DNA from: Boswellia sacra
Taxonomy: Eukaryota > Streptophyta > Magnoliopsida > Sapindales > Burseraceae
DNA: 64,000 nucleotides
Direction: 5' to 3'
Assembly: GCA_013180625.2 (NCBI GenBank)
Contig: SNVD02009519.1
Span: 496,001-560,000, forward strand
The notes under the pieces were generated by a model. That model made no database searches, was not told the origin of the DNA, and saw only the letters and a program-made list of their open reading frames with translations. Position numbers and translations under genes: made by a program. Shown piece after piece: positions 12,311-24,639 of this stretch. Each line of letters begins with the position of its first letter. Within the stretch, counting starts at the first letter, position 1.

Positions 12311-12372
12311 TTAGCTTCAATCTACAAAGCATCGTAGCCCAAAAAACAGAACAAAAGTCCAGAAAAAATTAT

Positions 12373-14238
12373 TTACATTCTTGAAGCTCCTAATGAAGCT
12401 CTCTTCTCTAACCAAGCAATCATGTCTTTGAACACGATGTCAATGTTGTGCTGTGGCTCTCCATAAAGTAGACCGTGCCACATGCCTGGGTACAGCTTCA
12501 AAGTCTTGTCCTTGCTCGAAGCCACTTCAACGAGCTGTTTGCTAGCCTTTTGATCCGTCACTTTATCGTCTTCGCCGTGTAGAACCAAAAATGGTAATGA
12601 AACCTGCAATTCAATTCACAAATAATCACTTCGAACCTGGAGGGATGAAGTAGCCATGACTCATAGCATCCAATTTTTTCATTACTAAAGGGTAAAGAAT
12701 CATTTAAGTTAAATGAATAAAATTAAACCTCTTGAAGTCTCTGCTCGAGATACATGCTGATTCTCATAAGCTCGTAGCCAGTTTTCATGAGAGGTGGCCC
12801 TTTATAACAATATTTATTTGCTCTAACCTGTTAGCAATAAGCAGTGTCACACATTGGAATGTTAACAAATATATAGTTATCAATTTCTAAATTTCTGCTA
12901 AAATGTGCATTCATTCGATGTATGTGCTTTGCATCAGCATACCAAACTGAATACCTGTTCTCTTACTTCAGGCTCTTTAAAGGCAAGATCGATAATATCT
13001 CGAGATTTAATTAATCTCCACGTTGGTATCAACCTGCAAATCATGGTAAAAATAGAGGCCATCATAGGATGCGGCTTCATTTCATCTGCAATCTGTATTA
13101 TAGACAAAAAGGCATGTAAATTAATATCAATGAGAGTTCATTATAAAAAGTTTTATTGATCTAATAACGTTATCAGACCAATTTCATCCATTAAATTGAC
13201 CAAACGAAAGTACACATATGATACTTGATCATCTAATATAATAATTGAAATTGATTTTCAAGACTCTTCAACAATAGAAATTCTCAAGGTGGCTAGTTGT
13301 GTTGGAAGGCATGGGCTTACCTTGCACATGGGTGCAGACAAAATTGCACCATTCCAGTAGTCTGGCTTCTTTCTGTGTAGAAGAAGAGCCACTGCTCCTC
13401 CCATGGACTCACCTAACAAGAATCTCATCTTCTCTCTATTCTCTTCCCTCTCTATCAGTATTCATCACAAGCAAAAGTATAAATGAATTAGTAGAATGTT
13501 AATGTAAGTAAATTTATGGTATCAGAAGTCAGAATATTAATTAATGTCAAAAAGTTTGTAAATGGTATGTGCTAGTTCAAAGTGATGATCAAAATGATTG
13601 ACGTTGAACAGAGAATTATCGCAAGAGCTCACCACATATCCTTGTAAAATAGTTAGAACAGTCGTCAACAACATTGTCAAAATTATCTATGTAGGCTTGC
13701 CGGCCATCTGATTTTCCATGGCCCTGATAATCTATTCCATACACAGCAAATCCCACCTTTACAAGCTGAATTGCAGTACCTGATTAAATTTTGAAAGCAT
13801 TAAATTATTGAGTTATTCAAATTCTTTTTGTATTTATACATTGATCATAACTAGATGAATAATAGTTGTAAGGTACAGATCAATTCCAACTTTTCATGGT
13901 GATGCTGCATTCCATTGCATAACCATGGCAAATGAAGATCAAGGCTTTCGGTTCTTGATTAACCGGAAGCCATCTACATGTGAAAAGCTTCAACCTTCGA
14001 GAATTTGCGATGAACTCCTAAGGACCAATTGAATGTTAATGTTTTTTAATAGAAAAGTTTTAAGAGAAACTTTAAAAATAACATAATGTAACCTCATCAT
14101 ATCTGATGCCTTGATCAGCCTATAAACATAAACACCAAACCAACCAAAACAAGAAACTCATCAGAATGGCATAATCATCAAAGATCAGAGATGGTGATAC
14201 GGAAATTAACAACACAGAAAGACTTATTGTGATACCAT
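12373..14238 (-). CDS. Monoacylglycerol lipase-like / caffeoylshikimate-esterase-type alpha/beta hydrolase (copy A)
   Basis: Eight coding exons on the minus strand, all with GT-AG borders: 14236-14238 (ATG alone), 14093-14119, 13891-14017, 13633-13779, 13321-13451, 12955-13092, 12729-12827 and 12373-12603. The total is 903 nt, 300 aa plus stop, with every phase consistent. Landmarks are the oxyanion HG in ICHGYAME, YGIDYQGHGKSDG, nucleophile elbow GESMGG (Ser117), acid region HGEDDKVTD (Asp237 by alignment to human MAGL) and the base in MWHGL (His267). It belongs to the plant MAGL (hydrolase_4) family, which cleaves monoacylglycerols, lysolipids or hydroxycinnamoyl esters. Substrate cannot be chosen from sequence. 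There is no signal peptide or membrane segment, so it is probably cytosolic. It is a tandem duplicate of the gene at 15336-18212, with the same orientation and identical intron positions. Confidence 0.93.
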
Positions 14239-15335
14239 GATTAAGAGACGTCAGGAATTGTTGAGGTGAAGCAGAGAGGAGGAGTAGGGAAAATTATTAT
14301 CTGCAGAGTTCATGTACTAGATTGCCGCACAAAAAAAAGAGAAATAGATTGAAGTTATTAATGGAGAAAGAAAGAGATAGTGTAGAATATTCTCTTCTAG
14401 TCATGTATTGAAGTGCAAAAATAGAAATTTATACAAGATTGAGAGAAAGATACGCGACTGCATGGCTTTCCAGGATCCTGGAAGGAGTTTATATGCAAGA
14501 ATATGGGCAGGAAAATTTTATATATACTTTTTGTAAGCTTAATATAGATAGAAAATCTTAACTGACATCACATTTTCAAGGTTTTTTTTTTTAATTAAAG
14601 ATTAAGAGTTTTTTTTTTTTTAATAGTAATTTATGAACCCATATAGATTTAAGAAGATTGTTTAGATATATGGGAGTTTCGGTAGAAGTTTAAACGGTAC
14701 AAGTAGGCTCACATTATTTTCATAAATGTCACGATATCCTTTCTCGCAAAAAATTTATGAAGATTGCTATTATTTCTATTATTTATGAAATATGGTTTTG
14801 ATTATGAATATAGATGGACTTCTTCTGGTTCCTGTAATATTTTCATGTACGGGATATGGCAGAGAATTTCTGATACTGCAAGATGCAACAACTTTTATTA
14901 ATATGACACATTCAAATTTTACAAAATCCTGTAATAAGTCACTGATTCCAATTTATGAAATATATCGTACAGCTTGAAAGATTATAAGCTAACTCATTTG
15001 AAGAGTGTTTATCTGTATCACAATCACCCACCTCATGTTTTCCAATATGAAACTTGCTCTGCATTTTATAATACAGACACTGAAACACAAAGCATGTTTC
15101 ATAAAGTGAAAGACCTTAATTGAATACCAATTCTAGCAGACACAATCTTTTTTCACAACACAGACTTGTATAGTTGTAAAGAGACCAGGCATGACCTCAT
15201 CTCTATCCTTTTACTCTTTTCATTAAACCCACTTCAAGCTAACCTTGGGGGGTCTTCCTGCAGCTCAATTTTCAAATGTTCCACTAACTTATAAGCAATC
15301 AAACCTTCAATTGCTAGCAATGTCCCCAATGTGCT
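14239..15335. other. spacer between the two MAGL-like genes
   Basis: It contains the 5' UTR and promoter of copy A and the 3' flank of copy B. AT-rich with poly-T runs near 14582 and 14612. A 61-codon frame at 14792-14977 resembles nothing. No repeat or RNA gene is seen. Confidence 0.5.
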
Positions 15336-18212
15336 TCATGCTTTTGTTTGTAAACCATCATTATTATGTTTTAGTTCACTTTCCAGTCTTGAATTTCCTG
15401 CGTCAGCCCTCTCCTCTAACCAACTGATAATGTCTCTGAATACTATTTCAATGTTCTCCGGCGGCTCGCCGTAGAGCAGACCGTGCCACATATTAGGATA
15501 CAGCTTCAACGTCTTGTCTGTACTAGATGCTACATTGTATAGTTGCTTGCTAACTTCTTTATCGGTTACTTTGTCATCTTCGCCATGGAGAATTATAAAT
15601 GGTAATGAAACCTGATTAGCATTGAACAATAAATGAGTCAAACACGTACAACAAAAAATAGTATTGAAGAATTTCATCTAATTTTTTATTGTTTAAATTG
15701 GAAGCTAAAATGTGGATCAACTCAATTTCTGGAAAATCATTCTAAAAATAAGTAAATAACAAACCTCATGAAGCTTGTTCTCCAAATCCGAGCAGACCCT
15801 GTAAAGTTCATAACCAGTTTTCAAGCGAGGACGTCCTTTGTAACAATATGGGTTTGCTCTAATCTGTAAAACAAATTGATATTATTATTTCACTAGGCAT
15901 TGTGCAAGTAATTCTTCACTGAACAAAAGTAAAGGTAAAGAACAAGCAGGATATAAAAAGAATTTGAAAAGAATTTATGCCTCTTTTCTTTTCTCTGGTA
16001 CTTTAAATGCCACATCGATTATATCTTGAGTTGGGACGAGTTTCCATGTTGGAATAAACTTGCAAAGCTTGGTCAGAACATTAATAACAACGGGATGTGG
16101 CCTCACGTCGTCAGCAATCTGCAATTCAAATATATAAAAAAGGCATAAATTGACATCGAGCAAGCAAAGTCTTTGTTACTTATTTTAAATCTTCTCCCCA
16201 AACTGTCATGACATAATAAAATAGAAAACGTGGTAAGCACAGCAGAATAAGGACCTGGATTATGTTATAATAAGATTTTTATTAAATAAATATACAGATG
16301 AGATAACATCTTTTGCGTCTCACTTAAGATTTTCCTGGTGTTGGTTTTATGCAAGATGTGCAACAAGATCTGGGTCAACTAAAGCCATTAAAATACAGAA
16401 TTTTACAACTGTTCGAAGTTGTGAAGACCCCTTCACCATTAATTTTTTCCATGGCCAATTTCAAGGCCACACTAGTGCTCATGTCCTTTGGTATGAGCAT
16501 TGAACTAACTATTATTTTACCCTCTCTTACTAAATTTAAAATGAAGGTTATGTTGAACACTGACTAGGAAGAATTTGTTGAAAATAAAAGTGACAAAGAC
16601 ATTATATGAATCTTTTAATTTGATTAGTGTGACAATTAATTTTTAATATGTGTTCTAAGACTCTAACATGTTTTCACATTCTCTCTTACATACATCTTCA
16701 GAATATGATGTATTTCAGAGAGAATATGAAAAAATGTTAATAGAGTCCTATGCCTAACATACATAATAATATATGAACACACTTTTGATGAGTTGAATCC
16801 TATGCCTAACATAACAACTCTCTGATGAAAAACTTGTCTTCTTCCATAAGGTTAGTAGAATAAAAACAAAGAAGATTAAAATAAACAAAACCAAAAACAG
16901 TACTACTTAGGGAAATTTTACCCAGCTACCATTCAACCAATGGGCAATGGCTATAAAGTTGACTCTGTTTTATCCAAATAGGTATATATAATTTTCCATA
17001 CTAATTTACCTGCCTTATTAGTGAATACAACCTTTCTTTGACAAATTCTTGAATTTAAGGTCTCATATAGAAATTGACAAATAATAATTTGTTGGCCTGC
17101 ATAACTCAACTAATCTTTTGCTCTAATATATAAGATAAAGAAAAAGTAAACATGTGTTGTTGTGTATGTAGTGTGAACTGATTAAGATCCAGTTTTGCAG
17201 GAGGGTGGTAAAGAAAGGAGACAGAGAATAGAAAAGGCAAGAGAGAGAGAGAGAGATGAAAGCTGCAATGATCACAAGAGACAAAGCCTCATACAGTACC
17301 TTACACATTGGTGCCACCAAGACTGCACCATCCCAATAATCAGGCTGTTTTCTGTGCAAAAGGAGAGCCACGGATCCTCCCATTGATTCTCCTAACAAAT
17401 ATCTCATCTTTTCTTTGTTCTCTTTCCTCTCTGAAAATTGCAGAAAAATTGTCCACCACAGAGTAAATTTCCAACAAGTTTTTTACTACGAACAAGCATG
17501 ATTTCAAATTAATTACAAGCTTAAAATAATTGAATTATTAAATAATCTTACCACAAATGCTTGTGAAATGATTAGAGCAATCATCAACAAGATCATCAAA
17601 GTTACTGATATAAGCATTCAACCCAGCAGACTTGCCATGCCCTTGGTAATCTATCCCATAACAGGCAAAACCTGAGTTTGCAAGCCTAGTTGCGGTACCT
17701 GATTTTTTGTCACAATTAACACCACGTTATGAGCCTCAAGTTCTGATGTGATATTAATATACAGAGATGAGAAATTCACTAATAATTCAACAGAATCTCA
17801 CACACACACACAGAGACGTATATAAAGAGAGACTTACTGTTCATAGTAATGCTGCTCTCCATGGCATAGCCATGGCAGATGAAGATTAAAGCTCTCGGCT
17901 TTTGACTCAGAGGAATCCAACTACATGTAAAGAGTTTAACTCCCCGAGCACTCAAAATAAACTCCTGTAAAATTATCCCAAAAATTAGCCAAATACAAAA
18001 CAAATCGATCATGAATAATTCCATCCACAAAAACAACAAATTGTCAAGACTTCCTCCATGAACTGGGATCACTAACCTCGTCATATTTGATATTACTACT
18101 TTCAATAGCCTGTAAATATTAAAAAAAAAAAGCAAAAAAAAAAAAACCAACATAAGAGACCATTAAACCATCCAAGAAATACATTAAAAGAAAAAAGAGA
18201 GAGACAAACCAT
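15336..18212 (-). CDS. Monoacylglycerol lipase-like / caffeoylshikimate-esterase-type alpha/beta hydrolase (copy B)
   Basis: Eight coding exons on the minus strand: 18210-18212 (ATG alone), 18077-18109, 17838-17964, 17552-17698, 17300-17430, 15981-16118, 15765-15863 and 15336-15611. The total is 954 nt, 317 aa plus stop. The middle exons match copy A exactly in length (127, 147, 131, 138, 99 nt). Catalytic landmarks are ICHGYAME, GESMGG (Ser119), HGEDDKVTD (Asp239) and MWHGL (His269). The intron after the 138-nt exon begins with GC instead of GT (gcataa at 15980 downward), as required to keep the frame seen in the paralogue; its acceptor (ttttacag) is normal. The C-terminus is about 15 residues longer than in copy A. 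The largest intron (16119-17299) is about 1.2 kb. Function as for copy A: cytosolic serine esterase/lipase, substrate unknown. Confidence 0.92.
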
Positions 18213-19297
18213 GAACGTCCGAGGAATCTGCGTATGGATTTGCTGCTGCTTAGACAGATGTAATCAGAAACTGTGTTCCAATTATGTATAAAAAAAATTA
18301 AGCTTTACAGAGATTTGATGTTGCAAGATAAGATCGAGCAGAAAAAAAGTAATAACTGAGTTGTCAATAGAAAGAGAAATACTTTCAACACAAAAAGCAA
18401 ATACAGAACAGATACAAAGAGTATGATGAGAAATTCCCGCTAGTGCATGGATTCCTATATTATACACTAAAAGATAGAGGAGACGTCGTTCCAATGTAAA
18501 GATATATAAAAGCTTGTTACATTTATATAAATAGACAGAGATAAGTGATGATAGCTAGCTGCCGTGTGAAAGCCTTTAATTGGAACAAATTAATCCAACT
18601 GTGCGTGAGGGCCACGAGTCACTCTAATCCAATTTAACTAGTTAATCAAGTCTATGTATTTTGCTACATATACAGTAACTGTTATTTGTGAAAAAATCGT
18701 AAATACGTTATAAAAGTCGTAAACGAATGAATAAAAATTATACGTAAAAAACATAAAAAAATTATAAATGAAAAACATATAAAAACAGTAAATATTTACG
18801 ATTTACGTTTAACGATTTTTACATACTACAGTATAATGTAGCATGACTTGTCTAGAGTTTGTTAATTATATGTTTTGATTTGAAGATCCAATCTAAGCGT
18901 ATATGTCTTGGTTATGTAATAAGACATGTAATAAACTATAATATACAGTTAGGAGGGTGTAATGGGGGAGGAATGTGATGGCTTAGCGAAGCCTTAAGAC
19001 TTGATTTTTGGCACGTCGCAATCATGTTTAATTAATGACTCCAATATTCAAACTTGTGTGAGTGGACTTTCATTGCATCAATTTGCAACTTAGTCAATAT
19101 TGATACATACTAAATGAGAAAATCCGGGTAAAAATTTATTAACGATAATATATCAATCAAATCTAATTATTTTAACAGAAATAGATAATATCTTTTATTA
19201 TTTTCCATTATTCCCATCTCAATCTGATTTCTGCCCATTAAAAAAGTGGATATCTTTTGTATTTAAAAGAAAACATCTCAAATATGTATTTTCTGAA
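18213..19297. other. upstream region of MAGL copy B
   Basis: 5' UTR and promoter of the minus-strand gene. Possible TATA elements on the minus strand lie in the TATATAAA/TTTATATAAA stretches at 18502-18532. A G-rich patch near 18955-18975 has no assigned role. No gene is seen. Confidence 0.45.
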
Positions 19298-19511
19298 GAG
19301 TAATGCTACTTATACAAACTATTTATACAAACTCACACATACAAACTGATGTAACATCTCAATATGATCGTCATATCACCCATGTTAATTAATATCATTT
19401 ATTATTAATATATATTTATCAAATAACTGCATTTATTTATCAAATCACATTATGCCACGTCAGTTTGTATGTGTGAATTTGTATAAGTAGTTTGTAAGAG
19501 TAGCATTACTC
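19298..19511. mobile_element. 214-bp MITE, copy 1 (GAGTAATGCTACT ends)
   Basis: The left end GAGTAATGCTACTTATACAA and the right end (minus strand GAGTAATGCTACTCTTACAA) form terminal inverted repeats that extend about 55-60 bp through ...CACACATACAAACTGA. A second copy of exactly 214 bp lies at 27487-27700. No coding capacity. Superfamily is not determined because no clear target duplication is visible. Confidence 0.8.
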
Positions 19512-19519
19512 ATTTTTTG

Positions 19520-19708
19520 AATAATACTAAACTTATAATATTAATACAAGTATAACTTTATGTGATAGTTTTAAGTGATAAAATCATGCTGAAGATATTA
19601 CTCTTCTATTTATTTTTGTTTTTTCTTTCTTTAGTAAATTTTGTCATATAAATTATCACATCGGGTTATAAAATTATGGTTGTACAAAGTTTGTAAGTAT
19701 AGTATTTA
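19520..19708. mobile_element. MITE of the 'GTGAATTTTTGTCATATA' family, copy 1
   Basis: The ends AATACTAAACTTATAATATT and (minus strand) AATACTATACTTACAAACTT are inverted repeats. The centre has a T-rich tract followed by TAGTAAATTTTGTCATATA. The same layout recurs at about 22385-22558, 46620-46821 and 53738-53938. Confidence 0.6.
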
Positions 19709-22384
19709 AAAATAATAGCAACCATATTTTGAATGCTACATATTTCGAATGCTATAAGTTAACATATTAAAAATTTTATAATTTTATCTAAAAATTATTT
19801 TAAAATTGTATTTAACCTTTTTAATTAATAAATTATTTTCTTCAAATCAAATTTCAATTATTTTATATAATTTTTTATTAAAAAAATACACTATCGACTA
19901 TATGGTAATACGTAGTTCCAGAAGCTATTTAACAATTTATATAGTTATTTAAAAAAAGTAAATATAGAATTTTGTCGTCAATTGGGTCAGTTTGGGGAAT
20001 GGTCCAAAGAGACTGCTTGTGGCCAATGGCTTCAAGTCTGGCAGTTGTGGGATGAAAGCACTTTAATTACTGTTACGAGATGTTAAGACCCCAAACGCAT
20101 AAAAGTTCGAAAACTGAGACGGCAGCTTTGACGAGTCGCCCATGCGTTTTTATTCTACTTGGCTTGGCGTTTCATTTCCTAACCCTTGGCCTTTGCCTGT
20201 GTCTTTGCTTCAAGTTCCAAACATAGCATGTTCCATTGCTTCCGCTTTCTCCAAACAAAAGTGCTTTTCATTAAATCACTTCTAGAAAAAGACAGTAAAC
20301 AATAACATTACATTACACGAGTAAAACGTGAAAAAACGTCTTTTATCCTTTCGTAGCTTTGAGATTCGAAACCAGAACAAGTCCAATCAATCAAACACTA
20401 CTAGTCTACTTCTGACTCCATTCATAACCCATCATATGCCCATCTCGCAACTTATTTGTCAAACTTTTCACTTCTTTCTACATACAAAGTGTGATTGGAT
20501 ATGATAAAATTCTAGAGGCCAATAAATCTTTGTTGTGTAGCTGATGAATTATCAAGCTTGTCTTCATCGTTGATTGCCAATTTCATCACACACAGGGTCT
20601 GGGAGGGCCTGCATTAATTACTGGGGCCTTTCATGTTTGGCTGATTCTGGGTTTCCCTCTCCTTGTTCACGAGTGTTTGTGCTGTTATCTTATAATTTTG
20701 CCACTCGGTTGCATGCTGCAGAGAGAACTATTATTACCAACTTGACTAGAATACCTGAAACTTCGACTCAGGTGTGCGTCGTCTACATGCCTGCCTTCAA
20801 AGCAACATCGAAGATTCATAGTCGGCCAAACATTATTCAATGAATCGATTTAATTTCTTACCCAACCAAAATTTTTTAAAAGAAAGAAAAAATGTTTATT
20901 CAACTTCAAGTGTTACCACTTGTGGGTGAGAGATGTTAACGTTTTTCTATTATGTATAAATTAAGTTATCCAAAATATGTGTGCAAGCACCAATGCTTGC
21001 TTCAAATCTCAAACACAAAACCTTCGGCAAATTGGATGAGAAATTTAATGCAAACCGAAAACTTTGAAACAGCACATTGATGCAATTGACCTTTTTGCTA
21101 CAGTAGACTCGGTCTTTTACCGGCTCTCCTCAAATCGAAAGTAAAGTTAAATCAGCAAAAGTCAAAAGATCCATGCGCTCATGATTAATGCTCAAATTAA
21201 TGCCTAGGGAAAACATAATTATCAATTCACAAATAATTTCAACATATAATTAAATTATGGAGATGAATATCAATATCGTTGTAACTTACAATTAAATTAT
21301 AAAGATGAAATATCAATGTCAAAAATATTGCCTTGTCGATATGATATTTCACGTGATTTAAGAATGAAGATTATCATATACCGATATATGTCAGCTCAAT
21401 AACATTAAATCATGAATGCTAAAATAAATATTTTTTAAAATTTATGCGTTGTTTTATTTATGTCATGTTTTGTCTTGTATTTCTTGTCACTCTCTAGACC
21501 GATTCAAGCTATCAAGTGAGATTATTTGTGCATACAGATAAGCAAACATTTTCACATTTCTCATGTTTGTTTTCTGGGGATCATCTTAAAAGCTAAAAAC
21601 AATAATTTGATGTTCAGTATTAATATTTTCCCACAACTATCTTATTTGTAACTGTTATTGGTCAAAAGGATTGTCACTATATGCAGGGGTGGAGACGTAG
21701 GATTTCGAATACGTGGAAATGGAATATAAACTAACTTTTACTGATACAAAATTAATTAATATTTAAGTTAAGTTATTGAAAAAAACATTTTGGTCCACTT
21801 TTAGAAGATAAATAGAAAACACAAAAATAATTTTCATCTAAAACAACTAATAGATTAGTTAAAATAATCAACCTAACATAATTTTTTGTTTTTAATGTGA
21901 CAAGAATATAAGCACAATTATTATAATTTATCCAAATTCCAAAACTAATTTAGATCATATAGTTTTCCTAACAAAATAAAATATTAAAAATTATTACTAA
22001 CCTCAAAAGACTCAAACCTACTTTTTTTTTTGTAAATCTTATTTTATACCCCTAATTGTAGCCACACCCTTTTTTTATTGGGAGGCCAGAGATGGTGGGG
22101 GTAGCCTATGCCAATGTTACTTTTGCTTTTCTAGCTAGGTTTTGAAAATAATAAAGCAGCTATCATTGTCTTCTCTACTTTTATTTTTATTTTTAATTAT
22201 TATATTTCATTTTTCTTCTTCTTCTACTACTTCTGCATTGCAACGCGACTCTTTTTCTTTTAGATGCTTGTGGAAATTGATTATTATGGTGTTTCTTTTA
22301 TTTCACTTAAAATCCAATTATGAATTCAAAATATTATCAAATTTTTCTCTCCTCGACTTTTGATATTTTTTTAAACAGTAATGG
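19709..22384. other. intergenic spacer, no gene seen
   Basis: AT-rich. An 89-codon frame at 20574-20843 has no recognisable similarity or supporting splice context. The 21690-22030 stretch resembles degenerate repeat DNA but no ends can be set. Nothing else is supported. Confidence 0.4.
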
Positions 22385-22558
22385 TAAACTTATAATTTTT
22401 ATACAATCATACTTTACAATCTAATAGTCCATATGACAAAATCTTATTAAAAATATAACTTATATCATTTTTTTTCTTATAGTGAATTTTTGTCATATAG
22501 AATCCTACATCAAATTATCGAATTTAAGTTGTACGAAGGTTATAAATATAGAATTACT
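22385..22558. mobile_element. MITE of the 'GTGAATTTTTGTCATATA' family, copy 2
   Basis: AAACTTATAATTTTTATAC at the left is answered by TATAAATATAGAATTACT at the right as a weak inverted repeat. The T-rich tract plus TAGTGAATTTTTGTCATATA core is shared with the other copies. Borders are approximate. Confidence 0.55.
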
Positions 22559-22889
22559 ATTTTTAAAAATAATTTATTAAATCCTACCAAGGTTGAAGCT
22601 ACAAAAACCAAAAAATAGGAAATCGTGAATACAATGATTTATTAGAAGACCTCGACAATACGAACATACCATATTATTCATACGCTCAAGCTCCTTCAAA
22701 AAAAAATTTATGTCATAATTATTTTATTTAAGGGTAACCTATCATATTTAGTTGAATAAAAATTTATAACATATTTATATGAAACGTACACAGAAAAAAA
22801 AAAACATTTTCCTTATTTTAAAGGAAACCATTTAACAAGCACGGCATGGCCCACTTTTGAGATAGATACAGACTTGACTTCATCCTGTT

Positions 22890-23134
22890 GGCCCAAAGTA
22901 TGTGGTGTATTTAGCAAAAGGGTGAACCCATAAACTCCGGTCATTTTCTCTTTCTAAATGGGCTATATTTATAAACCCAGTCCAAACTGAGAAGAGCCAG
23001 CCAGCCCAGTATACAGCCCGGTCTATATATAACACAAAACCTCGCCCTCTCGCTTAGGGTTTCATATCTCTACATTTTCAGAGCAGGAGAGAGGCGCCGC
23101 TGCGAAAGCGAAAGCAGAGACACCCAGCAAAGTA
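22890..23134 (+). promoter_or_regulatory. RPL35 promoter: site II elements, TATA and telo-box
   Basis: Site II-type motifs GGCCCA (22890-22895), TGGGCT (22959-22964) and AGCCCA (23003-23008) lie upstream of TATATATAA (23024-23032). A telo-box in reverse orientation, TTAGGGTTT (23054-23062), lies between TATA and ATG. Site II plus telo-box is the known signature of plant ribosomal-protein and proliferation-linked promoters; the assignment here is by position and motif. Confidence 0.8.
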
Positions 23135-24639
23135 ATGGGTAAGCAACACATTTGAAACACTTTGCTTTGTTATTTTTGTTTTCGAAACAAATGTTTCTGA
23201 GTTTTGTGTTTTTTATTTGGTCTTCTTAGCTCGGATCAAGGTGCACGAGCTTAGGCAGAAGTCAAAGGCGGAGCTTTTGAACCAGTTGAAAGAGCTGAAG
23301 GCTGAGCTTGCTCTCCTTCGAGTTGCTAAGGTCACCGGCGGTGCTCCTAACAAGCTCTCCAAGATGTACTTCCTTCTCTCTCTCACTCTCTCTCTCTGTG
23401 TGAAAATACAGTTTATAGGACTGTTACCGTTGATCGAATGATTGAGTTGTGTTTAATGTCGTTTTAATATCTGGGTAGTGTTTTATTGTCGTTTTGAGGA
23501 TGTATTTGGTAGAGATTTTAAGTCTTTAATCTTTTTCTAGATATTGGTTGATTCAATTGTGTTTGAAGAAGGCTTGATTTAGATGATGAATATGGTATGG
23601 AGCTTTCATGCATCTCAAAGATTGTAGGATTCAATGGTTCCGATACTTTTGGCTATAAATAAATCATGAATTGGTACTTTGATTATCCAAGTTTTGTGTG
23701 CGTGATCTTAAATTTTAGATTTTTTGTCCATCATTTTGAAGGAATGAACTACATTTTCTTTTGAAAGCAATAGTAAGAGTGGTTAAGAAAGTTCTACCTG
23801 GTAATGTGTCATTATTTTGTATGTTTTGCTGTTGTGGGTTTGTTCGTGTTTAATTTGCATCGATTTTTTTTTGTTAAAATTGTTTTGTGGAACAGCAAGG
23901 TAGTGAGGTTGTCCATCGCACAAGTTTTGACTGTCATTTCACAGAAGCAGAAGGCTGCATTGAGGGAGGCATACAAGAAGAAGAAGCTCTTGCCACTTGA
24001 CCTTCGTCCTAAGAAGACCAGGGCTATCAGGAGAAGGCTTACCAAGCACCAGGTATTTTTATTCCGTTATCCTTTACCATCAGTTTTTAGCAATGTTTTT
24101 GTGATAAGCAGATGGATTTTTGGAACTCACGTTTTTGTTGATAAGTTGTTTTCTATTATGGCCTCTTTTAGCTCTTTTTAGTATAATAGAAACCCTTGAA
24201 GTGAGGAATATGCAAGTATCTGCGATATCAATCTGTTAACGAAGAGCAAAACAATAGAAACAGTGAATCATATCCATATTCTAGGATTCATATGTAAAAT
24301 CATTCATTGTATTCCAACATCAATTAGTTTTTTTTGGTTGTTTTGAGCCAGCTTGTCTCATTCCTCTTGTTGTTTGCCAGTTTATGTTTTGGTGACTACT
24401 CATTTGATAGTTTTCAGGCAATGATTTAATGTTTTTACTGTTTTTTCATAATGAGTTAGTTCCATTCAATTGTCAAACTTGTATAGTTGTCTCCACTATT
24501 TTGTGCATGTATCAGTAAGCTATATTCTTACCTTCAAACATGGGTTTCTGTTTTGTTTGCCCAGGCATCATTGAAGACAGAACGTGAGAAGAAGAGGGAA
24601 GTGTACTTTCCCATGAGGAAATATGCTATCAAGGTGTAG
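23135..24639 (+). CDS. RPL35: 60S ribosomal protein L35 (uL29)
   Basis: Four coding exons: 23135-23138 (ATGG only), 23230-23365, 23896-24052 and 24565-24639. The total is 372 nt, 123 aa, the usual length for eukaryotic L35. It starts [18 protein letters not shown], contains [20 protein letters not shown] and the basic [20 protein letters not shown] region, and ends MRKYAIKV. It sits at the polypeptide exit tunnel of the 60S subunit, where it helps bind signal recognition particle and nascent-chain factors. All introns are GT-AG; the second splits the Ile codon (AT|C). The first coding exon is only four bases, a layout common in ribosomal-protein genes. The site II/telo-box promoter lies directly upstream. 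Confidence 0.97.

Noticed and set aside
20574..20843. 89-codon plus-strand frame
   Set aside because: No signature, no TATA or leader features, and no similarity I recognise.
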